From a virus, in IMG/VR virus record IMGVR_UViG_3300005828_000326, positions 1 through 44,173 of that record: 44,173 nt of DNA; one strand, given 5' to 3'. The notes beneath the pieces are model-generated. The model was not told the origin of the DNA. It searched no databases and saw only the letters and a program-made list of their open reading frames with translations. Positions 1-9,260 of this stretch are shown here, piece by piece (the stretch's first letter is position 1; each line of letters opens with the position of its first letter). Position numbers and translations under genes: made by a program.

Positions 1-1182
1 CGATCAGTGGCGGGATCGGGGGCTACGTCCTACGTCTATTCGATCACCGGGAGGGATCACACAAAGCAATTCGAGATGACGCCGCTATGGTTCAACCGCT
101 TCACGCATGAGAATCTTGCGGGGAGCGCTTCAACGCGCGTCTATTCCATCTTGCCTACCATCGGCGGGGACCCCGCCGAGACTGTGCAAGCGTTTCTGAT
201 CTCGTGGCTGCAAGAGCTCGAGAGCATTGGCCGCGCCAATTGGCCGATCCCGACGACGCTCCCCAACACGCTCGGCAATTTCATCGAAGACATACAGGCG
301 GGCTTTTCGCTTGAGGGGTTTACGGGCGTGCCTGACCGAATTTCGATCAACCCCAATTTCATGGAGCCCACGGGCAACATTTGGGGGCTCGCGCAGGAAT
401 GGAGCGACCCGGCTTTCTGCGAGCTCTGGTGCGACTTGGGCAAGGGCGGCGTGCAGCTTGCGGCTGGCGAGGAGTGCACGGTCGAAGAGAGCTCGCTTTC
501 GGTGTTTTTCCGTGACCGACCGTTTCCTTTGAGCGGCGCGGTTTTCGATGATCAGGGCAACAACCCCGCGGGCCTTTCGCTCGGGCTTGATAGCGCGTGG
601 TTTTCGTTGCCTCTGCATATCGTGCCGCGGCAGCAGATCATAAGCGACACGGTGCAGCGTTCCGGCTCAGAACGGCTCAACGCCTTTTTCGTGTCGCCGC
701 AGCTCACGCAGGAATTTGCGCGGATCGGGCGCAACGACTTGCTGCAACCGTTGTGGAGCTCGCAGGACATTTTTCGGCACGGGATGCGCCGCTACGACAT
801 GATGAGTCGATACAAGGCGCGCAACGCCAACCTGGCGACGCTCAGTGCCACGCAACGCCACATGCTCCGCGACTGGTACGCGATCAACCCGTATCTCTAC
901 AACGGCGAGATCAACCTAGCGGTTGGGCGCCCTGACATACGCGTGGGCACGCGCGTGCGTATCCCCGCCGACGCGGGCGAGACTTCGCTAGACGAGACTT
1001 TCTACGTCGAAGGTGTCACGCACAATTGGGTATTCGGTCAAGGTATCCGCACCACGTTGCGCGTGACGCGCGGGTGGTTTGGGGCCGATGATACGCTGAT
1101 GGATGCGATTGAGCAGCTTGTAGATCAGTATGCAGAGCCCGTCCGCATGACGCCGCGGGCGGCGAGCACGGGGGTAGCATGA
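1..1182 (+). CDS. Baseplate hub protein, gp27/gpD-like (5' truncated)
   Basis: The reading frame is open from the first base, so the true start probably lies upstream; the GTG at position 7 is only the first possible start inside the window. The C-terminal part (FYVEGVTHNW, then an RVTRGW ending) resembles the hub proteins of contractile tails (late control D, T4 gp27, PBSX XkdQ), which form the ring between tail tube and spike. The middle (residues about 200-290) holds a long helical stretch with PQLTQEFARIGRND. The stop overlaps the ATG of the spike gene by ATGA, indicating translational coupling. The family call comes from motif memory and gene order; a hub role is well supported by the spike gene immediately downstream. 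Confidence 0.7.
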   Translation, partial: RSVAGSGATSYVYSITGRDHTKQFEMTPLWFNRFTHENLAGSASTRVYSILPTIGGDPAETVQAFLISWLQELESIGRANWPIPTTLPNTLGNFIEDIQAGFSLEGFTGVPDRISINPNFMEPTGNIWGLAQEWSDPAFCELWCDLGKGGVQLAAGEECTVEESSLSVFFRDRPFPLSGAVFDDQGNNPAGLSLGLDSAWFSLPLHIVPRQQIISDTVQRSGSERLNAFFVSPQLTQEFARIGRNDLLQPLWSSQDIFRHGMRRYDMMSRYKARNANLATLSATQRHMLRDWYAINPYLYNGEINLAVGRPDIRVGTRVRIPADAGETSLDETFYVEGVTHNWVFGQGIRTTLRVTRGWFGADDTLMDAIEQLVDQYAEPVRMTPRAASTGVA

Positions 1183-2363
1183 GCGGCGAAGTCACGCCCC
1201 AAGGGGGATTGCAACGGCGGTGGCAGCTTCCGGGGCAACGCTACAACGCAATGGGGCAGCTCGTTCGAGGCGTGGTGGTAGCAACCTACGTGACCGACGA
1301 CCCGGATCATCCCGAGACCCCCGAGGGGAATGAGGATCAGCGGATACCCACGGGCGTTTACTGCGACGTGCTTTGCTACTCGAGCTTGCCGGGGCTGCGC
1401 TACGTGGCCTTGCGGCAAGTCATGGTTTTACAGGACAAGGGCAGCATGCACGACGGGCGGATCTGGAAACCGAAAGCCGCCACGTTCGATATCACGGGCG
1501 ACTCATTGGACGTGGACGGGCCCACCGAAGTCGGTAACATGGACGGCGACCACGTGTTGATCGGCTTCATTGAAGGCAACCCGACCGAGCCCGTCATACT
1601 CGGCGGCGTGCCCCACCCTAGTCGCGATCAGGGCAACGAAGAGAACCCAACCGGGCGCCGCTTGCGTCTCAAGCTCGAGGACGGCGACCCGGATCTGTGC
1701 AAGCACCACGGCTCATTTTGGGGCGTGGAAAACAACGGGGATTGGATCTGCGACACGACTTTTGCCAACGACGGTACGCTGCGCGACGCGGACGGGGAGC
1801 GCGGCTTCGAGCAACCACAACCCGACGACGGGAAGGGGGCGCAGCGTTCACGCTTGCCCCCCGCGGCCGAGCACCTAACCGAATGGGTAGACCATGTTAC
1901 CGACCCCGAGAATCCCGCGGTTATGAGCTCGAACAAGCACACGACGGAGCTTCGGGAGCGCAAGATACAGAGCACCGGGACGGTGATTGACGAGCTTCTC
2001 GACTACGCGGACCCCAATGCCCCCGAGAGCAAAGCTCACGCGAAGCTCACCGCGACGTTGCGCGAGCTCATACTCAAAGAGGCCGGCTCAATTTGGCGCG
2101 TGATACTCGAAGAAGGGGCCAACACGCTCGAGGCCAAGCTTGCAGACGCCGACGCAGAGCTCAAGGTGGGCGACGGAGCGGTGGGGGCGATGATTGCGCA
2201 GAATTGGGAAACGTTCTTCGACGGTGATCTGAAAACCTGGCTCACAACGCACACGCACCCCACGGGCGTGGGGCCGAGCGGTCCCCCCGCCGAAGCCGCT
2301 GCATTTCCCGCCTATGCAAGCGGGGGCTCCACGAGCACCAAGCTCACCTTCCCGGATGGGTAA
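1179..2363 (+). CDS. Baseplate central spike protein, gpV/gp5-like OB fold
   Basis: Encodes 394 residues. Residues about 70-145 contain the OB-fold signature of spike proteins: a stretch resembling GDHVLIGFIEGNPTEPVILG followed by GVPHP, typical of gpV/gp5/VgrG-type proteins that cap the tail tube and puncture the outer membrane. The C-terminal part (from residue about 240) is rich in repeated short polar segments, as expected for a beta-helical needle, and ends in a His/Pro/Gly-rich tail (THTHPTGVGPSGPP), a pattern common in spike tips or their PAAR-binding ends. The start overlaps the hub stop by ATGA. No lysozyme domain is apparent, unlike T4 gp5. Confidence 0.8.
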   Translation: MSGEVTPQGGLQRRWQLPGQRYNAMGQLVRGVVVATYVTDDPDHPETPEGNEDQRIPTGVYCDVLCYSSLPGLRYVALRQVMVLQDKGSMHDGRIWKPKAATFDITGDSLDVDGPTEVGNMDGDHVLIGFIEGNPTEPVILGGVPHPSRDQGNEENPTGRRLRLKLEDGDPDLCKHHGSFWGVENNGDWICDTTFANDGTLRDADGERGFEQPQPDDGKGAQRSRLPPAAEHLTEWVDHVTDPENPAVMSSNKHTTELRERKIQSTGTVIDELLDYADPNAPESKAHAKLTATLRELILKEAGSIWRVILEEGANTLEAKLADADAELKVGDGAVGAMIAQNWETFFDGDLKTWLTTHTHPTGVGPSGPPAEAAAFPAYASGGSTSTKLTFPDG

Positions 2364-2366
2364 CGC

Positions 2367-2843
2367 ATGGCCATGGATGAAAACACGCTCGCCACCGAGC
2401 TCAAGAAGCTCGAACCAGCGGCGACAGAAGCCGCGGCGGCGACAACGTTGGCTGATGCTTACGCCACCTATGCTGCGGACGCTGAGAGTAACGGTGTGCC
2501 CTTGTCAGCAGTCGGGCTAGCGGCTGGGAAGGCGGCTTTTGCGGCAGCTCTCACGGGTATGTCTGCCCCCGGTGCCGCTATCGTGTCGATACCGACCGCG
2601 TGTGTCGCTTTCTGGGCTGCGGTAGCGCTGGGGCTCGCAACAAGCTTCACGGGAGCAACGGCAATCGCGCCCCCGCCCCACGCAACGCTTGCTGCGGACT
2701 TCGCAGCGCTCATGCCGCAAAACGTGATCGACGAAGTGACGCTCGAGCAAGCCGCGGCTGACATTGCGGCCATGATGCACACAAACGCCACGACAGGCGG
2801 CGCCGTGACGTTCCCTGGACCTACGGTTGCGCCTATCGAATGA
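2367..2843 (+). CDS. Small Ala-rich baseplate-associated protein of unknown function
   Basis: A 158-residue protein, very rich in alanine, threonine and proline, that starts three bases after the spike stop. I do not recognise a family. The N-terminal third (LATELKKLEPAATEAAAATT) is predicted helical; residues about 60-100 are hydrophobic and small-residue rich (FWAAVALGLATSFTGATAIA) and could be a packed helix pair rather than a membrane span. Small proteins of this composition often sit beside the spike gene in contractile phages, which suggests a spike-tip, chaperone or baseplate role. That is inference from position only. Confidence 0.6.
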   Translation: MAMDENTLATELKKLEPAATEAAAATTLADAYATYAADAESNGVPLSAVGLAAGKAAFAAALTGMSAPGAAIVSIPTACVAFWAAVALGLATSFTGATAIAPPPHATLAADFAALMPQNVIDEVTLEQAAADIAAMMHTNATTGGAVTFPGPTVAPIE

Positions 2844-2853
2844 GGGGGAAACG

Positions 2854-4830
2854 ATGGCCGTATCGGCATTGAAGCAGCTTCGAGAAGAGACGCGCCAGCG
2901 AGCCACGGGCGACGACAAATATTTTCGTCGTATGCTCAATTTCTTTGAGCTTCGGCCCCCGGCTCGTCTTGTTGCAGGGCTCACGCAGCAATTCCTTTTC
3001 CCCTTCGTCATTCCCCCAGACAGCATGCGCGTCGAAGAGCCCTTCACGGTGGAAGTGACGCCGACGCAGGGCGGGGGACTCTACACCGAAGAAAATGGGA
3101 TTGTGCAGCGCTTGATCTCCATTCGAGGCCATACCGGATTCAAGCCGCGTCCGCTCAATGGCAGCGGCCCTTGGGTGCTCAGGGCAGTGAATCCCGAGAA
3201 GAAGTCTTACACGCGCAACCTAAAGCCCGTCGTTCCCGACTTGCTTACCGGGCACGCGCACTTCATGTATCTGCAAGATGCAGTTTTTCGCACGTATGCT
3301 GATCTCAAACGGGACCCGAGCACGAGCGAAGAAACCAAGCTCATTCTGCACATACCCAAAGACGATGAGCACTGGCTTGTGGTGCCGCAACGGTTCACGC
3401 TCGAGCGCTCGAGCGCGCAACCGTTCCACTACTCATACGCAATTGACCTCGTTGCGGTCGACGCAGCGAAAGCGGTTGACGCTGATTTCTCCGAAGATAA
3501 GTCGCTTCTTGACGCGATGAAAGACGCTGTGCGCACGATCAAGGGCGCAATCGACCTGGCGACCGGGGCGGTGCAAGACCTGACCCGCATTGCCGGTGAG
3601 ATTGAGAATTTCATCAAAGACACGGCCAAGATCCTCGACGCCGTATCCACCTTGATCGATGCCGCGTCCGACTTCGTGGACGGGATCACTGATCTGATCT
3701 CGGCCCCTCTTGCTCTGATTGACTCTGTGCTTGGTATCATCGACAGCGCACTCGAGGCGTGGGACACCTTGAAAGAGGCAAACGAGGATATCCAAAACAT
3801 CGACGACACCGTGCTGCACAAGTTTGACGACATACGGGATGCGCTCGAGCTCTTCGGCACGCACCCGGCGAAGTTCGAGACGGACAAGCAGCGCGAAGCC
3901 CGCAAGCGCAAAGAGCGGTCTGCGTTGGTGCGAGACGTATCCCGAGCACGCCAGCTCGAGGCACTTGGATCGAGTGCGCCCGACTCGCTTGCGGGATGGG
4001 CTTCGCTTGGTACGAGGCTAACTCCCGGTGACGTGCAATCCGGCGTGGGGGAAACCTTCCAAAGCGTCTTCGTAGTCAACTACCGCAGCGCGCAGATTGT
4101 TTCCGTGGGCGCGGGCGATACACTGTCAAACCTGGCTTCGCGCTATCTCGGCGACGCTCGCAGGTGGGATGACATTGCGGACACGAACAACCTTGAAGGG
4201 CCGTTTACCGACCCGCAAGCTTCGTCGGATCTGCAAACGACCGACGAGCCCGCGTTGCCGGGAGCTCTCGGCACCGGCGATAGCATACTCGTGCCCAACT
4301 TCAGCAAGGCGGCCGAAGACAGGCCGATACTGGTAACGCTAGGGGTGAGACCTACAGAAAGCCCCCTCGTGCACCTACTCGGCCGTGACATTGCCACCAC
4401 GCAGACCTATCAGACGGCGAACCGGCCCGCGACGGTTTCCGCCCCCAGACGCCCGCTCTTTGATCTGCCCGTCGACGTGGCCGGGGGGAGCATTGACGCG
4501 CAGTCGGTCAACGGCATTGCCAACTTATCGCAGGGCCTTTTGCTTCGGATCACAACCGAGCGTGGCTCGGATATCCTATATTCGAGGCTCGGCCTCGGAC
4601 GCACTACGGGGATCAATCAGTCTGCCGTGGATCTCGAGATTATTCGCTTCAGAATTCAGGAGTGCCTTGAAGCGGACGGGCGAGTATCGAGCGTCCGCAG
4701 CGTCATTTTTCAGGGGATAGACGCGAGCACCGAGGCACCGTCCAACGTGGCGTTGGATGCTCTGATCGTGGACGTGGAGCTTGAGGTGTACGGCTTCGCG
4801 CAAAGGCAAAACATCCGACTAGAGTTCTAA
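2854..4830 (+). CDS. LysM-containing baseplate/tail protein
   Basis: Encodes 658 residues. The start is the ATG preceded by GAGGGGGAAACG rather than the upstream in-frame TTG. Residues about 20-120 form a beta-rich N-terminal domain (PFVIPPDSMRVEEPF) like tail tube-proximal proteins of contractile systems. Residues about 210-330 are strongly helical with regular Asp/Ile/Leu spacing, likely a coiled coil. Residues about 410-490 carry a LysM-like repeat (IVSVGAGDTLSNLASRYLGD followed by RRWDDIADTNNL). LysM occurs in T4 gp53 and PBSX XkdP-type baseplate proteins, where it serves assembly. Its position between spike and gpJ-like wedge genes fits a baseplate component. The exact equivalent in model phages is uncertain. 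Confidence 0.7.
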   Translation: MAVSALKQLREETRQRATGDDKYFRRMLNFFELRPPARLVAGLTQQFLFPFVIPPDSMRVEEPFTVEVTPTQGGGLYTEENGIVQRLISIRGHTGFKPRPLNGSGPWVLRAVNPEKKSYTRNLKPVVPDLLTGHAHFMYLQDAVFRTYADLKRDPSTSEETKLILHIPKDDEHWLVVPQRFTLERSSAQPFHYSYAIDLVAVDAAKAVDADFSEDKSLLDAMKDAVRTIKGAIDLATGAVQDLTRIAGEIENFIKDTAKILDAVSTLIDAASDFVDGITDLISAPLALIDSVLGIIDSALEAWDTLKEANEDIQNIDDTVLHKFDDIRDALELFGTHPAKFETDKQREARKRKERSALVRDVSRARQLEALGSSAPDSLAGWASLGTRLTPGDVQSGVGETFQSVFVVNYRSAQIVSVGAGDTLSNLASRYLGDARRWDDIADTNNLEGPFTDPQASSDLQTTDEPALPGALGTGDSILVPNFSKAAEDRPILVTLGVRPTESPLVHLLGRDIATTQTYQTANRPATVSAPRRPLFDLPVDVAGGSIDAQSVNGIANLSQGLLLRITTERGSDILYSRLGLGRTTGINQSAVDLEIIRFRIQECLEADGRVSSVRSVIFQGIDASTEAPSNVALDALIVDVELEVYGFAQRQNIRLEF

Positions 4831-4856
4831 GACAACGCGCACAGAGGGGGGAACCT

Positions 4857-6476
4857 ATGCCGCGCTTCACACCGCTTACACAGCCGCAGATCTTGCAGAA
4901 GATGCTTGCGAAGACCATTACACGTGCGGGTATCAGCGACGTGGGCGATAGCTCCGTCGTCAAGCACTTGCTTGCCGCTGCGGCTCGAGCCGACGCAGAG
5001 CAGTTCTATCAAATGGTGCGGCTGCTCAAGCTCTTCTCGCTGGACACGGCGACTGGCGATGATCTCGACGAGCGCGCCAAAGACGTACAGCCCGCGACTA
5101 TCAGCCGACTGGCGGCGCAGAAGGCGTCCGGTTTTGTCGTCTTCTCGCGGGCGGGCACGGTGGGCACGGTAACAATCCCCGCGGGCACCAAGGTGAAAAC
5201 GTCGCTCGGGATTGAATTCACGACAACGGCGGTGGGCACGATATCGGCCACGAGCCCCGAGCGGGTGTCTGGGCACGGCGTGGGGCGTGACTCCAACCTT
5301 GTTTCGGTGCTTGCTGTGCAACCGGGGGCTGCGGGCAACGTAGCGCAAACCACCGTTATCCGCTTCGGGTCGAAGCCCGCGGGCGTGGATGAGGTAACTA
5401 ACCTAACGGGCTTCAGCAATGGCGCGGACAAAGAGACCGATGATAGCTTCCGCAACCGGATCAAGAATTTCATTGCGAGCCTTGCCCGTTGCACGGTGGG
5501 CGCTATCGAGAGCAATCTGATCGGCCAGCAAGACCCCGACACGGGGGCGTCAATTCTCTTCGTGAAGGTAATCGAAGACTCCGTGCAACCCGGCTACATC
5601 ACGATCTACATCGACGACGGTACGGGGACTGCGGAAACCAACGAAGAGATCGCAGTCGCCCTAGTCGGCACCTACACGTGGAATGGCACGACAACCGTGC
5701 TTGTGGATGACACAAGCGACGTGGCGGCCGACGATTGGATCAGACTCGATAGCGATGGCCAGTTTTTCCAAGTGCAGAGCGTCGTGGTGGATACGTCGCT
5801 CGTGATTGCCAACCCGGGAGCTCTCACCATACCGACTGGGGCGGGGGCTTCGAGCAAGAGCGGCGACGTGGTGACGACGGGGCTTGCAGGCCCACCCCCG
5901 AATACGGCGGTCGGTGGTGAGACGACGTTGCGGCTCGAGTACAGCGCAATCAAAGAGGCCACCGGGATCACGGTGTGGAGCTCCACGCGGGGCCTTCTCA
6001 ACGAAACCACCGAGTACATTGTCAACTTCCCCACGGGGCAAATCGACTTCCCCGTGCCTCTGTCGGCGGGTGAGGCGCTTGCGGCCAACTATACGCGCTA
6101 CACGGGCCTCGTGGCGTATGCCCAGAAGGTGGTGGACGGCGACCCCGACGACCGGATCAATTTCCCGGGGCTCCGCGCCGCGGGCATCCTGGCAACCGTG
6201 GGCGTGCCCCAAGTCTTGCTGCAAAACGTGCAGTGCTCGTTGACTATCCTCGAAGGGTACGACTCCACGGACATTCGGGCAGCGGTCACGCAGGCGATCA
6301 AAGACTACATCAACGGGCTTTCGATCAGCGGCGACGTGATCCGAGCGGAGATCATTGCCCGGATCATGGGCGTGGAGGGCGTTTTCAACGTGGTGCTCAC
6401 GGAGCCGGCGACAGACCGGATCATCCTGGACGATCAGCTTGTACGTGTGCAGGACGCGAACATAACCATTTCGTAG
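4857..6476 (+). CDS. Baseplate wedge protein, gpJ-like
   Basis: A 539-residue protein with the Baseplate_J pattern: an N-terminal helical part with LLKLFSLDTATGDDLDERA, a beta domain with IPAGTKV, then FSNGADKETDDSFRNRIKNF and a C-terminal DPDDRINFPGL section. This family (P2 gpJ, T4 gp6) forms the wedges that link hub and tail fibres. A segment of about 65 residues beginning TYTWNGTTTVL (roughly residues 271-336) interrupts the usual order and is nearly duplicated in the gpI-like protein downstream. The start is set by a strong AGGGGGGAACCT ribosome site. Confidence 0.85.
   Translation: MPRFTPLTQPQILQKMLAKTITRAGISDVGDSSVVKHLLAAAARADAEQFYQMVRLLKLFSLDTATGDDLDERAKDVQPATISRLAAQKASGFVVFSRAGTVGTVTIPAGTKVKTSLGIEFTTTAVGTISATSPERVSGHGVGRDSNLVSVLAVQPGAAGNVAQTTVIRFGSKPAGVDEVTNLTGFSNGADKETDDSFRNRIKNFIASLARCTVGAIESNLIGQQDPDTGASILFVKVIEDSVQPGYITIYIDDGTGTAETNEEIAVALVGTYTWNGTTTVLVDDTSDVAADDWIRLDSDGQFFQVQSVVVDTSLVIANPGALTIPTGAGASSKSGDVVTTGLAGPPPNTAVGGETTLRLEYSAIKEATGITVWSSTRGLLNETTEYIVNFPTGQIDFPVPLSAGEALAANYTRYTGLVAYAQKVVDGDPDDRINFPGLRAAGILATVGVPQVLLQNVQCSLTILEGYDSTDIRAAVTQAIKDYINGLSISGDVIRAEIIARIMGVEGVFNVVLTEPATDRIILDDQLVRVQDANITIS
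5664..5871 (+). repeat. Inserted module, copy 1 (TYTWNG module)
   Basis: Codes for about 65 residues that recur in the gpI-like protein. Shared marks are TYTWNGTTTVL, DTS, IRLD-x-DGQ-x-F and IPTGA followed by SSK. Similarity is visible in DNA as well (tacacgtggaaYggcacgac), so the copies may have been exchanged by recombination. See copy 2. Confidence 0.75.
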
Positions 6477-6485
6477 GGGGCTCAA

Positions 6486-6893
6486 ATGGCTATCACACTC
6501 GACGCTGTGAGCCCGATCCGGCTTGACGCCAACGGAGGCGCACGGCTCACGATCGAGGGGGACTTCTCGGAGCACCTTGGGCAAGAGTTCTTTGTTGAGC
6601 TCGTGCCCACGGTCGGCGACCCGGTGCGAGCTCTGACAGGGCGGCCCGGCAATCCCGACCGGGTGTCCCCTCTCAACAGCGCTAAAATGGTCTGCTATGC
6701 CCCACAGGCGACGCCAGGGGGTGGCTACGACCTTCGGGTTAGGCGGACGGATGACAGCGTGTCAGAGACGCTTGCAGGCGTTCTTACGGTGCTTTCGAAG
6801 CAGCACAATACGGCCGTTTTCGGGCTGCGAAGCATCTTGCCCCCCACGTACAAGACCGGCCCGCGCAACGTCGGGCTATTGGAGCGGATTTGA
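6486..6893 (+). CDS. Small baseplate protein with IPT/Ig-like fold
   Basis: A 135-residue protein beginning AITLDAVSPIRLDANGGARL, a pattern reminiscent of IPT/TIG immunoglobulin-like domains (a 'sense of the world behind which lies' Gly-rich strand pair and a cysteine-containing middle strand). The C-terminal tail (RSILPPTYKTGP) is Pro-rich and probably extended. It sits between gpJ-like and gpI-like genes, so it is likely a small baseplate or fibre-attachment subunit. The start follows TAGGGGGCTCAA and the stop overlaps the next ATG by one base (TGATG). The family call is a weak resemblance. Confidence 0.6.
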   Translation: MAITLDAVSPIRLDANGGARLTIEGDFSEHLGQEFFVELVPTVGDPVRALTGRPGNPDRVSPLNSAKMVCYAPQATPGGGYDLRVRRTDDSVSETLAGVLTVLSKQHNTAVFGLRSILPPTYKTGPRNVGLLERI

Positions 6894-9250
6894 TGACAAG
6901 CGCAGTCGGTTTGCTCGAGGCCGTGACGGGTGCCATCGGCGAGTCAGATGCCGCCATAGCGGGGATCGCTCTCACGCGTTTGACAGCTCCCGTGACCGAT
7001 GGAGTGGTGCTTGCGGCCACGTACACGTGGAACGGCACGACCACGGTGCTAAGCGGGGACACGTCCGCGGTGGCGGTCGGCGACTTCATACGCTTGGACG
7101 TGGACGGGCAATATTTCGAGATCACCGGGATCACGCCTAACGTATCGGTCACGATCGACAACCCGCAATCGCTCGTGATCCCGACTGGGGCGAGTCAAAG
7201 CAGCAAGGCCATAACCTCCCTGCCAGTCGAGACCACGTTGGACTTCGCCGACTCTGGCCGGGTGTCTTGTGATGGGGTGGTTTACCACTACGCGTCAAAG
7301 ACCGATCAGAGCTTTGACGATATCACCTACTTTGTCGGTGGTGTCGAAATGGCGGGGGTGCAACGACTCCACCGGATCGAGTCGGCGGTGTACGACCGGA
7401 ACCGGGACCGCAACGCACTGGATCTCGCTCGCCGCGCCATGCTTGTCGAGTACGCCGAAGGCGAGGACTTGAACGCTCTGGGGCGCAATCTCGGTGTGCT
7501 GCGTTCCGCGTTTCTCACCGGCGACGATCAGTTTCGGGAGATCATCAAAGCCCTGGCCTACAATCCCAAGGGCACGTTGTACGGCTTGCAGATAGCGCTC
7601 GAGGCGCTCGTGGGCGAGGGCAATTTCTCGATCTACGAAGACTTGATCAACGACCCTGCCAAGGTGTTTATCACGCTCTCGGCTGGGGCGGTGATCAGTG
7701 ACCGGGCGCAAGGCTCGGCGTATTTGCAGGAAGGGGAAATTCAACCCGCGGACACGATAACGCAGATCACGGTGGATTATCCCGTGATCTCGCAAGGCGT
7801 GGTGGGACGGATCGAGCTTGCACCCTATGAGCTTGTTTCGCCGACCGATCAGGTCACGCCTGACAATCTCACGTGGGAACCCTACCCGGGCGCAACGCCC
7901 GTTGCGCAGTGGGCGCTCGTGGGCGGTAGCGGCATTGGTTACAACGGCAGCGAAGAAGCCGTGGGCTTCGGCTCCCCCACGGCAAAGTCATACTTTGCGC
8001 ACGTGGCACGGTGCATGCCGGGTACGGAAGCGGTGTTTTCGGCTTCGGTGAAACCGATCAGCAATCCGCTCTCGCCTTCAACCGATCTCAACCGGATACC
8101 GTGCATGGTGGTACACACGACCGGGGGGCGGCTGTATCGGTTGGGCTTCTATCAGGTGTCGACCTATTGGCAATTGGGGTGGCAGAGCAACACGGGGGCC
8201 TGGCTCACGGCGCCGATCCAAGTGCTCAACATTGACGGGAACTATCACGAGGTGTCGATCCATGTGCATGCCGATGGAAGCGCCACGTGGTCATGGGATG
8301 GGACCGCGCAAGAGACGTTGCCGGTGAGCTCCTTTTCGACGACGGCGGTGGAGGGGGGACAAACGATCATCGGCTATATTGGGGGTAGCAGCACGACGGC
8401 GCCCTGGTTTTGGCTGAAGCGTCTCGAGCAATCTTACCGCTCCCCCGGCCGCGACTATTGGGCCGCGGAAGCCGCAGATGGCGTTGTGGCGCTTGGCTCG
8501 CGGTTGCTCACGAGCGCGGCGCTCACCTTCCAGGCAAGCGATGTGGGCGCGGGCTTCACGACGCGTAACAGCGCTGTCACGAATGCGCAAGGGGGCAATA
8601 ACAACGGCCGCTGGCTTGTCGAGTCGCAAGGTGGCACGAACGTTACCTTGATCGGTCATACGTGGACGGGCGCTACTGTGCAGGGGGCGAACCCCGACCG
8701 GATCATTCTGCCGTTGGATCAACAATTGCTGAAGTTCCCCGACGACTTGGGCAAAGAAATTGAGATCATTGACAGTGAGCTCGGGCAGGATGGGGTGTAC
8801 GTGATCGACGAGCTCCTAGATCCCGACACGTTGACGGATATCGAGCTCGGAGCGTCGCCCCAGCCGCAACTCACCAACGTGTGCAAGGTGGTGTCGGGGG
8901 GCTTTGTCAGTGAAACGGATCTGAGCTTTCGTTTGCGCCCGAATTTTGCTGCTGAGAGCAACCTCGAGTGGGTGTTGCAAGACGCCGGCTCTGTGGTCAG
9001 CAATGTTTTGACGTTACGGCAAGACGTATCCGCAGTGCCCGCGTCTGCAAGAGTCTTTGCGGTGCTATATGCGCAAGTCTTGAGTGCTCAACTACTTCGC
9101 AACGCAGATCTGAGCAACCTAGTGGTCAGCAATGATCCGTTGCTGTTCACATATTGGCCATTCTACCTTGCCGATCCGCTCGGGTACGCGCGAGACTATC
9201 TGTCAAGCGTTACGGCGGCCGGCGTCATACCGGATTTTACACTCGAGTAG
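6893..9250 (+). CDS. Baseplate/tail protein, gpI-like with carbohydrate-type domain
   Basis: Encodes 785 residues. Residues about 150-260 resemble phage tail protein I (wedge partner of gpJ): LARRAMLVEYAEGEDLNALG, then REIIKALAYNPKGTLYGL. Upstream, residues about 42-106 hold the second TYTWNG module. Residues about 320-520 look like a LamG/concanavalin-type beta sandwich (SYFAHVARCMPGTEAVFSAS to WFWLKRLEQSYRS), suggesting sugar binding at the baseplate periphery. The chosen start is the ATG directly after the in-frame TTG, giving a TGATG junction with the previous gene. Gene order J-I-fibre is classical for contractile tails. Confidence 0.7.
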   Translation: MTSAVGLLEAVTGAIGESDAAIAGIALTRLTAPVTDGVVLAATYTWNGTTTVLSGDTSAVAVGDFIRLDVDGQYFEITGITPNVSVTIDNPQSLVIPTGASQSSKAITSLPVETTLDFADSGRVSCDGVVYHYASKTDQSFDDITYFVGGVEMAGVQRLHRIESAVYDRNRDRNALDLARRAMLVEYAEGEDLNALGRNLGVLRSAFLTGDDQFREIIKALAYNPKGTLYGLQIALEALVGEGNFSIYEDLINDPAKVFITLSAGAVISDRAQGSAYLQEGEIQPADTITQITVDYPVISQGVVGRIELAPYELVSPTDQVTPDNLTWEPYPGATPVAQWALVGGSGIGYNGSEEAVGFGSPTAKSYFAHVARCMPGTEAVFSASVKPISNPLSPSTDLNRIPCMVVHTTGGRLYRLGFYQVSTYWQLGWQSNTGAWLTAPIQVLNIDGNYHEVSIHVHADGSATWSWDGTAQETLPVSSFSTTAVEGGQTIIGYIGGSSTTAPWFWLKRLEQSYRSPGRDYWAAEAADGVVALGSRLLTSAALTFQASDVGAGFTTRNSAVTNAQGGNNNGRWLVESQGGTNVTLIGHTWTGATVQGANPDRIILPLDQQLLKFPDDLGKEIEIIDSELGQDGVYVIDELLDPDTLTDIELGASPQPQLTNVCKVVSGGFVSETDLSFRLRPNFAAESNLEWVLQDAGSVVSNVLTLRQDVSAVPASARVFAVLYAQVLSAQLLRNADLSNLVVSNDPLLFTYWPFYLADPLGYARDYLSSVTAAGVIPDFTLE
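7013..7210 (+). repeat. Inserted module, copy 2 (TYTWNG module)
   Basis: Second copy of the approximately 65-residue module found in the gpJ-like protein. It starts TYTWNGTTTVLSGDTS, continues with FIRLDVDGQYF and ends IPTGASQSSKA. Roughly half the residues match copy 1 over the whole length without large gaps. The conserved Asp-rich loop (RLD-x-DGQ) could bind a metal or sugar. Confidence 0.75.
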
Positions 9251-9260
9251 GGGGCAACCT

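Noticed and set aside
5661-6584. 307-codon open frame on the minus strand
   Set aside because: It is antisense to the gpJ-like gene, has shadow-type composition (Arg/His-rich), no ribosome site and no recognisable motif. Long antisense frames are expected at this GC content.
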